A stretch of 64,000 nt of DNA, taken from NCBI GenBank assembly GCA_041737175.1, contig JBGSSF010000006.1, positions 1-64,000 on the forward strand, read 5' to 3'. Positions 7,811 to 15,763 of the stretch are shown here, piece by piece. Each line of letters starts with the position of its first letter. The stretch's first letter is position 1. Position numbers and translations under genes: made by a program. The notes beneath the pieces are model-generated. The model did not search any database. It was not told the DNA's origin and saw only the letters and a program-made list of their open reading frames with translations. The DNA is from UBA5072 sp041737175. Lineage in GTDB: Bacteria > Bacteroidota > Bacteroidia > Bacteroidales > UBA10428.

Positions 7811-9205
7811 TTAAATCATTTTTGCGGGATCCACCCACTGGTCGAACTGCTCTGCAGTGACCAGTCCCAGTTCGATAGCCGCCTGTTTGAGGGTTTTATT
7901 TTCTTTGTGCGCTTTTTTGGCGATTTTGGCCGAGTTCTCATACCCGATATGGGGATTCAGGGCGGTTACCAGCATCAGCGACTTTTGCAGGTGCTCCCGG
8001 ATGACCTCTTCATTGGGCATGATCCCTTCGGCGCATTTCTCGTTGAACGACATGCAGGCATCGCCCAATAGTCGCGCTGACTGCAAAACATTGGCCGCGA
8101 TGACCGGTTTGAACACATTGAGCTCAAAATGACCATTGATCCCTCCAATGGAAACTGCCACATCGTTGCCGATTACCTGCGCGCAGACCATGGTGAGGGC
8201 TTCGGGTTGGGTGGGATTTACCTTGCCGGGCATGATGGAGGAACCGGGCTCATTGTCGGGTATGATGATCTCCCCGATCCCGCTCCGTGGTCCTGAACTG
8301 AGCATACGAACATCGTTGGCGATTTTCATCAGCGATACCGCGGTTCTTTTCAGCGCTCCGCTCAATTCAACCATGGCATCATGCGCTGCCAGGGCTTCAA
8401 ACTTATTGGGAGCCGTGATGAAAGGATGACCCGTAAGTTCGGCGATCTTTTGGGCTACCAGCACATCGTAACCTTTGGGGGCATTCAGACCGGTTCCTAC
8501 GGCCGTTCCCCCGAGGGCAAGCTCTCTGACCATCTCCAGGGCATTTCGGATGGCCCGCATGGAATTGTCGATCTGCTGCACATAACCCGATATCTCCTGT
8601 CCCAGTGACAGGGGTGTGGCATCCATGAAATGGGTCCGGCCGGTTTTTACAACCTGGCTGAAATCCAGCGATTTTTGATAAAGGGTGTCACGCAGCTTCT
8701 GCAGTCCCGGCAAAGTGGTCTCTACCGTCATGATATATGTTGCAATGTGCATCGCCGTGGGGAAAGTATCGTTGGAGGACTGCGATTTATTCACATCATC
8801 GTTGGGATGCAGGATCTTCTTTTCATCCTTAAGCGATCCGCCCGAAAGGACATGTGCGCGATAGGCGATCACTTCGTTCACGTTCATGTTGGATTGGGTG
8901 CCGGATCCGGTTTGCCATATGACTAGCGGGAACTCGTCATTCAGCTTGCCCTCCAGTATCTCATCACAGACCCTGGCAATCAGGTCACGTTTGGAAGCAG
9001 GTAAAACGCCAAGTTCAGCGTTCGCCAGCGCAGCAGCTTTCTTCAGGTAGGCGAATGCATAGATGATTTCCCGGGGCATGCTGGCTTCAGGACCTATCCT
9101 GAAGTTGTTTCTCGAACGCTCGGTTTGTGCACCCCAGTATTTTTCGGCGGGTACTTTGACTTCACCCATGGTGTCGTGTTCTTTCCTGTATTCCATTGTT
9201 GTCAT
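7811..9205 (-). CDS. fumC: Fumarate hydratase class II
   Basis: A protein of 464 residues from MTTMEYRKEHDTMGEV; an earlier ATG at 9241 lies in a palindromic repeat and is unlikely. It hydrates fumarate to L-malate in the TCA cycle or its reductive branch. Signature motifs are KYWGAQTERSRNNF near the N-terminus, GSGTQSNMNVNEV, TGRTHFMDATP and the fumarase/aspartase signature GSSIMPGKVNP with catalytic Ser. The ending ELGLVTAEQFDQWVDPAKM is typical of FumC. No Fe-S cysteines, as expected for class II. mutA follows after 11 bp. Confidence 0.96.
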   Translation of the reverse strand: MTTMEYRKEHDTMGEVKVPAEKYWGAQTERSRNNFRIGPEASMPREIIYAFAYLKKAAALANAELGVLPASKRDLIARVCDEILEGKLNDEFPLVIWQTGSGTQSNMNVNEVIAYRAHVLSGGSLKDEKKILHPNDDVNKSQSSNDTFPTAMHIATYIMTVETTLPGLQKLRDTLYQKSLDFSQVVKTGRTHFMDATPLSLGQEISGYVQQIDNSMRAIRNALEMVRELALGGTAVGTGLNAPKGYDVLVAQKIAELTGHPFITAPNKFEALAAHDAMVELSGALKRTAVSLMKIANDVRMLSSGPRSGIGEIIIPDNEPGSSIMPGKVNPTQPEALTMVCAQVIGNDVAVSIGGINGHFELNVFKPVIAANVLQSARLLGDACMSFNEKCAEGIMPNEEVIREHLQKSLMLVTALNPHIGYENSAKIAKKAHKENKTLKQAAIELGLVTAEQFDQWVDPAKMI

Positions 9206-9307
9206 TTTTAAATATTCAACCACTCCGTGGTTGCTATTCATTTATGCTTGCTATCACCGGGTTGCACCCGGCGTTATTCATATTTAACCGCTCCGCGGTT
9301 TGTAATA
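9206..9307. repeat. Cluster of short palindromes upstream of fumC
   Basis: Three palindromes lie in a row: AACCACTCCGTGGTT, CACCGGGTTGCACCCGGCG and AACCGCTCCGCGGTT, separated by TATTCATTT-like A+T spacers. The same elements recur at 51845-52052 next to the lasso genes. They occupy the leader region of fumC. Confidence 0.8.
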
Positions 9308-9317
9308 CTCCCACCCC

Positions 9318-9358
9318 ATCTCCTTGTCTCCTTGTCTCCTTGTCTCCTTGTCCCCCAT
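9318..9358. repeat. Minisatellite (CTCCTTGT)n
   Basis: About four tandem copies of a CTCCTTGTC unit ending in CCCCCATT. The same unit is found inside the lasso cyclase gene at 49503-49625. It lies just past the stop of the ArsC-like gene (minus strand). Confidence 0.8.
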
Positions 9359-9366
9359 TCTCCCCA

Positions 9367-9711
9367 TCACCTATTCACCTCCCCCGCCCTCTCCGCTGGC
9401 ACCGCCACCACAGCCTTATATCGGCCCTCTACGATTGGACGTTGAAGCAGTTTGGGATTACTGACAATCAGGTCAATCCATTCTTCATCCGTAAACGTCC
9501 TGCCTTTCAGTTCCTTCCTGAATAATTCCTCCTGGGTGCGGATCACCTGGACAGGCTTCAGGTTCAGTTTCATCAGTATCCTTTTCAGGTCATTGGCCGT
9601 GAGGGGATTTTCGAGATACGCGACGACCTCGAAGGCAAACCCGTGTTCCCTGAGGTAGTTGAGTCCTTCCCGGCTTTTGGCGCACCTGGGATTATGGTAA
9701 ATGGTAAGCAT
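9367..9711 (-). CDS. ArsC/Spx-family glutaredoxin-like protein
   Basis: A 114-residue thioredoxin-fold protein of the ArsC family. It begins MLTIYHNPRCAKSREGLNYL, with the active Cys near residue 10 followed by K-S-R as in glutaredoxin-coupled arsenate reductases. A family segment LLQRPIVEGRYKAVV lies near the C-terminus. It could reduce arsenate with glutathione/glutaredoxin, or be one of the many ArsC-like proteins of unproven role; no ars genes are nearby. Its stop lies next to a minisatellite, and prfB ends 8 bp upstream on the same strand. Confidence 0.85.
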   Translation of the reverse strand: MLTIYHNPRCAKSREGLNYLREHGFAFEVVAYLENPLTANDLKRILMKLNLKPVQVIRTQEELFRKELKGRTFTDEEWIDLIVSNPKLLQRPIVEGRYKAVVAVPAERAGEVNR

Positions 9712-9718
9712 ACCGCAA

Positions 9719-10808
9719 TTATTTTCCGGCGAATTCCATCAAAAAAGCCTTGATAAAAGCATTGATATCACCATCCAGCACACCCTGGGTGTCGGATGTC
9801 TCATAATCGGTCCGCAGATCCTTTACCAGCCGGTAAGGATGCAAAACATAGCTGCGGATCTGCGATCCCCATTCTATCTTTTTTTTCTGCCCCTCGATCT
9901 CAGCCTGCTTTTCCGAACGCTTGCGGAGTTCCATCTCATACAAATGGGACTTGAGTATGCGCATGGCATTTTCCTTGTTTTGCAGCTGGGAGCGCGTTTC
10001 GGTATTGTCAACCGTAATTCCGGTGGGTAAATGCCTTACCCTGACACCGGTCTCCACCTTGTTTACATTTTGTCCGCCTGCCCCGCCCGATCTGAAATAA
10101 TCAAATTCGAGGTCGGCCGGATTGATTACGATTTCAATATCATCATCCACAACAGGTGAAACAAAAACCGATGCAAAGGAGGTGTGCCGCTTGTGGTTGG
10201 AATCGAATGGAGAAAGGCGTACCAGCCGGTGAACGCCGTTTTCAGCCCGCAGGTATCCGTAGGCGTAATCCCCGTCGAATTCAAGGGTCACCGATTTGAT
10301 GCCTGCATCATCCCCTTCGAGGTAGCTCACTTCACGAACCTGGTAGTTGTTTCGTTCTCCCCAGCGGATGTACATGCGCATCAGCATCTGGGCCCAGTCC
10401 TGGCTCTCCGTGCCGCCGGCGCCGGAATTGATCTTCAGTATGGCGCCCATCCTGTCTTCCTCGTGACGCAGCATATTTCGAAATTCCAGGTCTTCCACCT
10501 GGCTTATGACAGATGCATAAGTACCATCGACTTCTTCTTCCGTGGCTTCTCCTTCCTTGTAGAAATCGAACAGCACGGTCAGATCATCCTGCTCTTTTTT
10601 CAGCTTGTCGAATACGCTGGTCCAGCTTTTCAGCAGGGATATTTCTTTCAGCTTCTTTTCAGCTCCTTTGGGATCGTTCCAGAATTCCGGGGCGTGGGTT
10701 TTTTCTTCTTCTTCTTTGATCAGGGAAAGCTTACGGTCAATGTCAAAGATACCTCCCCAGGGCGTCGGTGCGCTCTGTTAACACTTTAATTTGATCGATT
10801 GTGACCAT
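9719..10808 (-). CDS. prfB: Peptide chain release factor 2, programmed +1 frameshift
   Basis: RF2 ends translation at UGA and UAA. The gene starts at ATG 10808 (MVTIDQIKVLTERTDALGRY), meets an in-frame TGA at codon 22 (10745-10743), and continues in the +1 frame as DIDRKLSLIKEEEE to give 362 residues. The SPF codon-recognition tripeptide is in HRLVRLSPFDSNHKRHTSF and the catalytic GGQ is in RSGGAGGQNVNKVETGV. Without the frameshift only a truncated product from an internal Met (10576) would be seen. recX and prmC lie upstream on the same strand, and PrmC methylates the GGQ of this factor, so the neighbourhood is functionally linked. Confidence 0.96.
10742..10758 (-). promoter_or_regulatory. 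RF2 autoregulatory frameshift site
   Basis: The minus strand reads GGGGAGG-TAT-CTT-TGA-C. This has all the parts of the classic prfB site: an internal Shine-Dalgarno-like GGGGAGG three bases before the CTT slippery codon, a UGA stop, and a following C that weakens termination. Low RF2 lets the ribosome slip from CTT to TTT and finish RF2. Confidence 0.95.
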
Positions 10809-10854
10809 GGACCTTATGTATTTAATTGAGGGGACAAATGTAAGAAAATTAGAA

Positions 10855-11304
10855 CTACAATTCATCCTCTAAAAACTCCCGCATCACCTCCATCTCATAC
10901 CCCCGCGAAGAACCATACCGGGCCAGTTTGGCCCAGATCTCCCGCGGAGTGCCTTTCAGCGATTTTCGCTTTTTAGCCATCTCCTTGCCCACCATGTTGC
11001 GGTATGCATCGTGGTCGATTTCGCGGATGGCATTATCTACGGCAGCGTTTCCAATGCCTTTTTGATGCAGCATATACCGGATCTTGACAATTCCCCAGTG
11101 GTCAAATTTTATTTTATCAGCAACAAAGGCGGCCGCATACCGGTTTTCATCCAGGAATTTTTCCAATCTCAGCCTGTCAAGTATCACCGGGTGATGTGGC
11201 TGATCGATTCCCCATCGCTTCAGCAGCTGTATGATATCAGCGGGACTTTTCTCCTGCCTGCTGCAGATCTGGCGGAGTTTGTCTAGGGCCTGGGGGGTTT
11301 CCAT
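10855..11304 (-). CDS. recX: RecX family regulatory protein
   Basis: A protein of 149 residues from METPQALDKLRQICSRQEKS; an ATG nine codons earlier is also possible. It has the RecX three-helix repeats: LDKLRQICSRQEKSPADI, LLKRWGI...ILDRLRLEKFLDENRYAAAFVADK, then W-GIVKIRYMLHQKGI. RecX binds RecA filaments and limits recombination. It is all-alpha, cytoplasmic, and of normal length. prmC lies upstream (start 12252, stop 11395), separated by a CTTCAAG inverted repeat, so transcription may not be shared fully. Confidence 0.88.
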   Translation of the reverse strand: METPQALDKLRQICSRQEKSPADIIQLLKRWGIDQPHHPVILDRLRLEKFLDENRYAAAFVADKIKFDHWGIVKIRYMLHQKGIGNAAVDNAIREIDHDAYRNMVGKEMAKKRKSLKGTPREIWAKLARYGSSRGYEMEVMREFLEDEL

Positions 11305-11330
11305 GGGTTTAAATTTGTTAATATATTTCA

Positions 11331-11361
11331 CCCTTCAAGGGTCTCAGGACCGCTTGAAGGG
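11331..11361. repeat. Inverted repeat CCCTTCAAGG...CGCTTGAAGGG
   Basis: Short relative of the element at 589-650, with arms CCCTTCAAG and CTTGAAGGG around GGTCTCAGGACCG. It lies between prmC and recX and could act as an intrinsic terminator or attenuator. Confidence 0.65.
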
Positions 11362-11394
11362 TTTTCTTGCTTGTCCCTCGTCCCTTGTCCCTTA

Positions 11395-12252
11395 TCATTT
11401 TCTTCCTTTTATCATCCTCGCCTTCCCATTCAGATCTGCACGAACTTCAATCCCATAAAACCCGGCAGTCTCCAGAACCTTAACCACCTCATGGGAAAAA
11501 TTTTCGTTGATCTCCAGGTAGAGGGATCCTCCGTCTTCCAGGTTCTTTCTGCCCAGCAGAGCGATGCGCCTGTAAAAGATCAGCGGATCGCTGTCAGGCA
11601 CAAACAAAGCGGCAGGGGGCTCAAAATCCAGCACATTGTTGCGCATGTGCAACTTCTCCAGTTCCCTCACATACGGGGGATTGCTGACCATGACCTGGTA
11701 TTTCGCGGGTAACAGGGTGACATCGTTCAGCAGGTTAAAGTAGAAAAAATCCACTTCAGCCTGGTTCTCCCGGGCATTGATCCTCGCTACCGCGAGGGCA
11801 TCCTCCGAAATATCACATGCTGAAACCCTGGCACCCGGCAGGTTAACAGCCAGGGAAACCGCAATGCAACCACTGCCGGTGCCCAGATCGACAACAGCGG
11901 GTGCTTTGCCTTTTTCCTCCTGCAGTATCCATTCAACCAGCATCTCCGTTTCGGGACGGGGTATCAGCACCCGGTAATCGACCCGGAAAAGACATCCGTA
12001 AAACCCGGTATGTCCCAGGATATATTGAACAGGCTCCCAATTTTTGAGTCTTCGAAGAATTTCTGTGAAATTTTGGGAGGCGGTTGCAGAAATTGATTCA
12101 TGACTTTTCAGATGAATGTCAATTTTGCTGTAATTTAGCAAATGTTCGGAAACCAGGTAGAATATACTCCGGATCTCAGGATCGGGATAGTGACCGGCTA
12201 ATTCCTGCCGGTAAGTATTCCTGATTTCCGAGAGCATATGGACCCTTTCCAT
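11395..12252 (-). CDS. prmC: Release factor glutamine N5-methyltransferase
   Basis: A 285-residue SAM-dependent methyltransferase that methylates the Gln of the GGQ motif in RF1 and RF2. An N-terminal helical domain (1-75) is followed by YILGHTGFYGCLFRVDYRVL, the RPETEMLV segment, the SAM motif VVDLGTGSGCIAVSLA (about residue 118) and the catalytic NPPY in VSNPPYV. Length is normal. The gene is divergent from ribD with only 23 bp between starts, so the two must share or overlap promoter elements. prfB, its substrate gene, lies 0.6 kb downstream. Confidence 0.95.
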   Translation of the reverse strand: MERVHMLSEIRNTYRQELAGHYPDPEIRSIFYLVSEHLLNYSKIDIHLKSHESISATASQNFTEILRRLKNWEPVQYILGHTGFYGCLFRVDYRVLIPRPETEMLVEWILQEEKGKAPAVVDLGTGSGCIAVSLAVNLPGARVSACDISEDALAVARINARENQAEVDFFYFNLLNDVTLLPAKYQVMVSNPPYVRELEKLHMRNNVLDFEPPAALFVPDSDPLIFYRRIALLGRKNLEDGGSLYLEINENFSHEVVKVLETAGFYGIEVRADLNGKARMIKGRK

Positions 12253-12275
12253 AGCGTAAATTTATAAAAAAGAAA

Positions 12276-13328
12276 GTGACTTCAGGAGTGCCTCAGGAAA
12301 CCTATATGAAAAGGTGCCTCGACCTGGCTGTACTCGGGCTCGGGCATACTTCTCCCAATCCACTGGTCGGGTCGGTAATTGTTCACAACGACAGGATCAT
12401 AGGGGAAGGCTTTCATCACGTTTATGGAGGACCCCATGCCGAGGTGAATGCCGTGGATGCCGTTGCCGACAAATCCTTGCTGTCGGGTTCCACTCTGTAT
12501 GTGAATCTCGAACCCTGCTCACACAGTGGAAAAACTCCGCCATGCGCCGATATGATAATCAGGGCGGGCATCCCCGAAGTGGTCATCGGCACATCGGATC
12601 CCAATCCCCTGGTTTCCGGGAACGGCATCCGGAAGCTTGAACAGGCCGGCATGAAAGTAATCACCGGCGTCTTACAGGATCAGTGCCGGGATCTCAACAA
12701 ACGCTTTTTTACCTATCACACGAAGAAACGCCCTCTGGTCATTCTCAAATGGGCGCAGACAAGTGATGGATTTTTGGATGTCCTGCGGGAAAATGCAGGA
12801 GTTCAGGAACCCAACTGGATATCCAACGAGATATCACGCATCCTGGTGCACAAATGGCGCAGCGAAGAACAGTCGATCCTGGTAGGGACCCGGACTGCGC
12901 TTCTCGACAATCCCAGGTTAAACGTGAGGCAATGGTCCGGTAATTCTCCCATACGGATGGTGCTCGACAGAAATCTCCGGTTGCCGGCCACCCTGAATCT
13001 GTTTGACAATTCCACTCCAACCCTTGTATTCAATGCGCTGAAAGATTCACAGGAAGGACTGAACCAATATGTCCGTCTTGATTTTACCAGAAGTGTGCTC
13101 GGGGATCTTCTCCGATATCTGCATGACAAGGGCCTGCAATCGGTTTTTGTGGAAGGAGGACAGAAACTGCTGACCAGTTTTCTGGATGAAAACCTGTGGG
13201 ACGAAGCCCGGGTTTTTATAGGGCCGGTTAAGTTCGGCGCCGGGATTTCCGCGCCTGTGATCCGGCATATCACCCCAGCTAAGCACCGTATCCGGGAAGA
13301 TGTTGTATTTTTCTACAACAATCAATAA
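12276..13328 (+). CDS. ribD: Riboflavin deaminase/reductase RibD
   Basis: A bifunctional riboflavin enzyme of 350 residues starting at GTG. The N-terminal deaminase (about 8-150) has the zinc motif HAE in YGGPHAEVNAV and PCSHSGKTPPC, plus SPNPLVGSVIV. The C-terminal reductase (about 155-350) has LKWAQTSDGF, a GTRTALLDNP segment and VEGGQKLLTSF. It converts the GTP-cyclohydrolase II product to 5-amino-6-ribitylamino-uracil phosphate. No other rib gene is near. The GTG start is supported by YMKRCLDLA shortly after, and by the short gap to prmC. Confidence 0.96.
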   Translation: MTSGVPQETYMKRCLDLAVLGLGHTSPNPLVGSVIVHNDRIIGEGFHHVYGGPHAEVNAVDAVADKSLLSGSTLYVNLEPCSHSGKTPPCADMIIRAGIPEVVIGTSDPNPLVSGNGIRKLEQAGMKVITGVLQDQCRDLNKRFFTYHTKKRPLVILKWAQTSDGFLDVLRENAGVQEPNWISNEISRILVHKWRSEEQSILVGTRTALLDNPRLNVRQWSGNSPIRMVLDRNLRLPATLNLFDNSTPTLVFNALKDSQEGLNQYVRLDFTRSVLGDLLRYLHDKGLQSVFVEGGQKLLTSFLDENLWDEARVFIGPVKFGAGISAPVIRHITPAKHRIREDVVFFYNNQ

Positions 13329-13408
13329 CCAATTCATTTATATTTCGTATCTATTACAGCATTAAGAGCTTACAACACCATATTCAATCGATCAAATACT
13401 TCTGGGTT

Positions 13409-15754
13409 ATGAGAAAAAACATCTTCCTTGTCCTCCTGCTTTCAGGCTGCCTTTGCATGCAAATTGCCGCGCAGAATGCAAAACAGAATTTTAAAACAGG
13501 CCTGACTTTTGTTGAGGCGGGAAACCATAAGGACGCCATCACACAGTTCACCAAAGCTCTGGAAACCGATCCTGAATATGCCGAGGCATACATGAAAAGG
13601 GCCGAATCCTATGAAGCAGCAGGCGATCTGCAAAATGCAGCGGATGATCTGAAGCGTGCCCTGGTTTTTGAACAGAAAGACGCGGATCTTTACTACAATG
13701 CCGCCCGGGTAAATTATAGTCTGGCCAATTACCCGACTGCCCTGGAACTCGTAACCCGCTGCACTGAGCTCAGTAAAAAATCCGAATCAGCCTTCCGGCT
13801 GCTGGCCCGGGTTCAAATGGCACTTGAAGATTATTCCAATGCCCTGGTTTCCATTAATAAAGCCCTGTCACTGAAGGACAATACCGAGAACAATTTTTAC
13901 CGGGGCCAGGTTTCGGAAAAAATGAAGAATTATAACCAGGCTGAAGTCGATTACAGCAAAGCCCTCAACAAGGATGAAAATTTCAGTGAAGCCTACCTGG
14001 CACTTTCCAGGATGAGACTTCAGCTCGGCAGGACAGAAAGCGCCATGGAAAGTTGCAATGCCCTGCTGGCCAAAGAACCCGGTAACAAAGACGCGCTGCT
14101 GATCCGGAGCCGGATTTATGCCAAACAGACCGAATATCCGAAAGCGATTGATGATATTTCCAAAATCCTCATGATCAGTCCCGATGACAAAGAGATATAC
14201 CTGGTAAGGGGTAATTACTACCAGGAGTTCACCCAGCATCAGAATGCCATCAATGATTTTTCCAAAGTTCTTCTGCTTGATCCAGGAATGACAGAGGCCA
14301 TTTACAAAAGAGCCTATTCCTATGAACAGGTCGGCGATTTCAAATCAGCCATCAGGGATTATGAAAGGCTGGCTGCACTTTCATCGGAAGATCTCGTTGC
14401 CCAGAAGCATTTGAATGAGGCAAGAAAAAGGCTGTACGAGCTGAACCGTGAAACAACTGCCCCGAAGATCAGTCTTCTTGATCCGCAGGTGTTCGCTGAT
14501 TCCACGCTGAAAATAGCCAAAAACAGAAGCACAGTCTCCCTGCGTGGCAAAATTTCCGATGCCAGTGAAATTGGCACGGTGATGATTAACAAAGCACCGG
14601 CGACTTTTTTCAAGAGTGGCGATAATTACGAGTTTACAGCAGACGTGGACATTTCGGCCACGGATTTTATAACGGTTGTTGCCGGTGATGTATACAATAA
14701 TGCCAAAACCAACCGGTATTCCATCACCCGCACCGAGATCGACCCGCCTGCCATTTCCATCCTGGCTCCCTATGCTTCGGATAACGGTGAAATCTACCTC
14801 GATACCGACAATGCCAACCTCTATATCGAAGGCACCATTGCTGACGAAAGCACCATCAGTTCCATCCTGATTGACGGGGTGGCTGCGAGTTTTGCGCTCG
14901 GCGACCTGAATCCGCGCTTTACCGCAACCATCAATGTGGCCAATAAAAGCAAGTTCAACGTTACCGCCACAGACAGTTACGGGAACGATACGACCACCAC
15001 GTTTGTGCTCAACCGGGAGGGCGTTTCCCTGTTGGAGGCAAATCCCATGGGCCGTACCTGGGTGGTTTTCATTGAGAACTCGAATTACGAGACTTTCCCG
15101 AGCCTCGAAGGACCTGCCAAAGATGTAACACTTATGCGTTCCGCGCTTGCCAGGTATGATGTGCATAAGCTGATCCACAAACAGGACATGACCAAGAAAG
15201 AAATGGAAAGATTCTTTTCTATTGAGCTCAGGGACCTGCTCCGCAGTAATAAGGTCAATGCCCTGCTGGTTTGGTTTGCCGGTCATGGCAAGTTTATCAA
15301 TGAGACCGGTTACTGGATCCCTGTGGATGCAAAACGCGATGATGAATTCACCTATTACAACCTGAATGCGCTGCGTGCTTCGCTGCAATCCTATTCGGCA
15401 TACATGACCCATAACCTGGTGATTACGGATGCCTGCGAATCAGGCCCTACTTTCTACCAGGCCATGCGTGAAGCGCCAAAGGAAAGGGATTGCAATGACT
15501 GGGAGGCCGTTAAATTCAAATCATCCCAGGTATTCTCCTCAGCCGGATATGAACTGGCCGTTGACAATTCCATATTTACACAGACTTTCGCCAATACACT
15601 TGCCAATAATCCCAATGCCTGTATTCCCATCGAAACCATCGTCAACAAAGTGAACCAGGCTGTAACCCAAAGCAACCAGCAGCGTCCCAAATTCGGAAAA
15701 ATAACCGGACTGCAGGATGAGGACGGAACCTTCTTCTTCATGTCGAAGAAATAA
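13409..15754 (+). CDS. Exported TPR-caspase (peptidase C14) protein
   Basis: A protein of 781 residues with three parts. A signal peptide (MRKNIFLVLLLSGCLCMQIAAQ) is followed by about nine TPR units (about 25-340) such as GNHKDAITQFTKALETDPEY and YPKAIDDISKILMISPDDK. Two Ig-like or beta-sandwich segments (about 360-540) come next, then a caspase domain (about 548-780) starting GRTWVVFIENSNYETFPSLE. The catalytic His626 is in WFAGHGKF and Cys676 in TDACESGP, both present. Family knowledge: bacterial caspases of this kind cut after Arg/Lys or Asp and usually act in stress or death pathways; substrates are unknown here. The next gene starts 9 bp downstream, so they are cotranscribed. The signal peptide puts it in the periplasm or outside. 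Confidence 0.88.
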   Translation: MRKNIFLVLLLSGCLCMQIAAQNAKQNFKTGLTFVEAGNHKDAITQFTKALETDPEYAEAYMKRAESYEAAGDLQNAADDLKRALVFEQKDADLYYNAARVNYSLANYPTALELVTRCTELSKKSESAFRLLARVQMALEDYSNALVSINKALSLKDNTENNFYRGQVSEKMKNYNQAEVDYSKALNKDENFSEAYLALSRMRLQLGRTESAMESCNALLAKEPGNKDALLIRSRIYAKQTEYPKAIDDISKILMISPDDKEIYLVRGNYYQEFTQHQNAINDFSKVLLLDPGMTEAIYKRAYSYEQVGDFKSAIRDYERLAALSSEDLVAQKHLNEARKRLYELNRETTAPKISLLDPQVFADSTLKIAKNRSTVSLRGKISDASEIGTVMINKAPATFFKSGDNYEFTADVDISATDFITVVAGDVYNNAKTNRYSITRTEIDPPAISILAPYASDNGEIYLDTDNANLYIEGTIADESTISSILIDGVAASFALGDLNPRFTATINVANKSKFNVTATDSYGNDTTTTFVLNREGVSLLEANPMGRTWVVFIENSNYETFPSLEGPAKDVTLMRSALARYDVHKLIHKQDMTKKEMERFFSIELRDLLRSNKVNALLVWFAGHGKFINETGYWIPVDAKRDDEFTYYNLNALRASLQSYSAYMTHNLVITDACESGPTFYQAMREAPKERDCNDWEAVKFKSSQVFSSAGYELAVDNSIFTQTFANTLANNPNACIPIETIVNKVNQAVTQSNQQRPKFGKITGLQDEDGTFFFMSKK

Positions 15755-15763
15755 GGCTTTTCC

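Noticed and set aside
9719..10808. prfB as a frameshifted pseudogene
   Set aside because: The stop sits in the conserved CTT-TGA-C slip site with an internal GGGGAGG; this is programmed frameshifting.
14381..15412. Long reverse-strand open frame inside the caspase gene
   Set aside because: It is the complement of a gene with clear domains; it has no start context, signal or family match.
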